A stretch of 5,493 bases of DNA from DATLBY01 sp035526665 (GTDB lineage: Bacteria > Acidobacteriota > Terriglobia > Bryobacterales > Bryobacteraceae): contig DATLBY010000416.1 in the NCBI GenBank assembly GCA_035526665.1, positions 1 through 5,493 on the forward strand, in the 5' to 3' direction. Shown in pieces: positions 5,212-5,493 of this stretch; within the stretch, counting starts at the first letter, position 1; the number at the start of each line of letters is the position of its first letter. The notes below the pieces were generated by a model, which ran no database searches, was not told where the DNA came from, and was given only the letters and a program-made list of their open reading frames with translations. The position numbers and the translations under genes were made by a program.

Positions 5212-5493
5212 TTAAGTCCGTCGCTTTAGAGTAGGACGCTCATCCTCGTCCGAACCCTTCTTTTCGTCCTTATTGTCGCCTTCGATGGGAGTCGTGCCGC
5301 CACCGGGACCACGGCGAAGCTTCGGCTTGTTCGCGTCTTTATCGTCCACCTTGCGGCGGCCATGCATAGCTACCAGGCGTGCTTTTACATCGTTGAATTC
5401 TGACGTGGTAACCACGTATTCGGGTTTTGCCGCCAGAATCTCCTGGATGTTCTTCTGCGAGTTCTTGATACGGTCATCCGTCATTGGATGCGA
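5212..5493 (-). CDS. M48 family metallopeptidase, C-terminal 93 residues (5' partial)
   Basis: The frame is open to the right edge of the window and ends at TAA (5214-5212), so the start and the catalytic HEXXH lie outside. The first visible residues, SHPMTDDRI, match the conserved C-terminal HPxxxxRI element of M48 zinc peptidases (HtpX/BepA/Oma1 type). PEYVVTTSEFNDVKARL (about 24-40) is, from general family knowledge, typical of exported M48 proteins with a following helix. The ATG at 5484 is an internal Met, not the start, because HP before it belongs to the motif. From about residue 45 the tail is low-complexity, rich in Lys, Arg, Asp, Glu and Gly, and surely disordered. It contains KPKLRRG (57-63) and RPTLKRR (86-92), two versions of one short motif. 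Such enzymes act in envelope protein quality control; the substrate is unknown. It is convergent with the cytochrome gene. Confidence 0.8.
   Translation of the reverse strand, partial: SHPMTDDRIKNSQKNIQEILAAKPEYVVTTSEFNDVKARLVAMHGRRKVDDKDANKPKLRRGPGGGTTPIEGDNKDEKKGSDEDERPTLKRRT

Noticed and set aside
5482..5484. ATG at 5484 as the start of a separate 90-residue gene
   Set aside because: The codons before it read S-H-P, completing the conserved HPxxxxRI element of M48 peptidases, so the frame continues past the window edge.

Overview
The window is about 60% GC by eye and almost wholly coding. It reads as chromosomal core and household DNA rather than mobile or defence DNA. The mix of genes suggests a Gram-negative, high-GC bacterium, and I infer an Acidobacteriota of the Bryobacterales/Solibacter type. 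That mix is an exported YtcJ-type amidohydrolase, a MauE-thioredoxin fusion followed by a mini cytochrome c, and an M48 peptidase with a long charged tail. This assignment comes from general family knowledge and no database search was run.

Left part (1-1939, + strand): the C-terminal half of a geranylgeranyl-reductase-type FAD oxidoreductase, then 12 bases, then a complete hemL (glutamate-1-semialdehyde 2,1-aminomutase, the last step of C5-pathway 5-aminolevulinate synthesis). The close spacing suggests one transcript.

Middle part (1924-4007, - strand): a two-gene unit. An exported amidohydrolase (start 4007, stop 2385) overlaps, through an ATGA junction, a small unrecognised protein. That protein has a signal peptide, a probable beta domain and a C-terminal membrane anchor, and its 3' end overlaps the end of hemL by 16 bases.

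Right part (4006-5149, + strand): a five-helix MauE/DoxX-like membrane protein fused to a periplasmic thioredoxin-like domain. It overlaps by 11 bases a 76-residue monoheme cytochrome c that starts with TTG. The two probably form one periplasmic thiol/electron-transfer unit. This unit and the amidohydrolase unit are divergent, and their start codons lie in the same CATG (4005-4008), each with a TANNNT element 5-7 bases upstream, so leaderless transcription is plausible in both directions. A hairpin (5150-5187) separates the cytochrome from the convergent 3' end of an M48 metallopeptidase gene (5212-5493, start outside the window).

No gap without a gene is longer than 62 bases. I saw no tRNA, rRNA, CRISPR array, insertion sequence, integration site or riboswitch. 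The most interesting items are the shared start-codon junction and the MauE-thioredoxin/cytochrome pair. I did not see a clearly new defence or mobile system.
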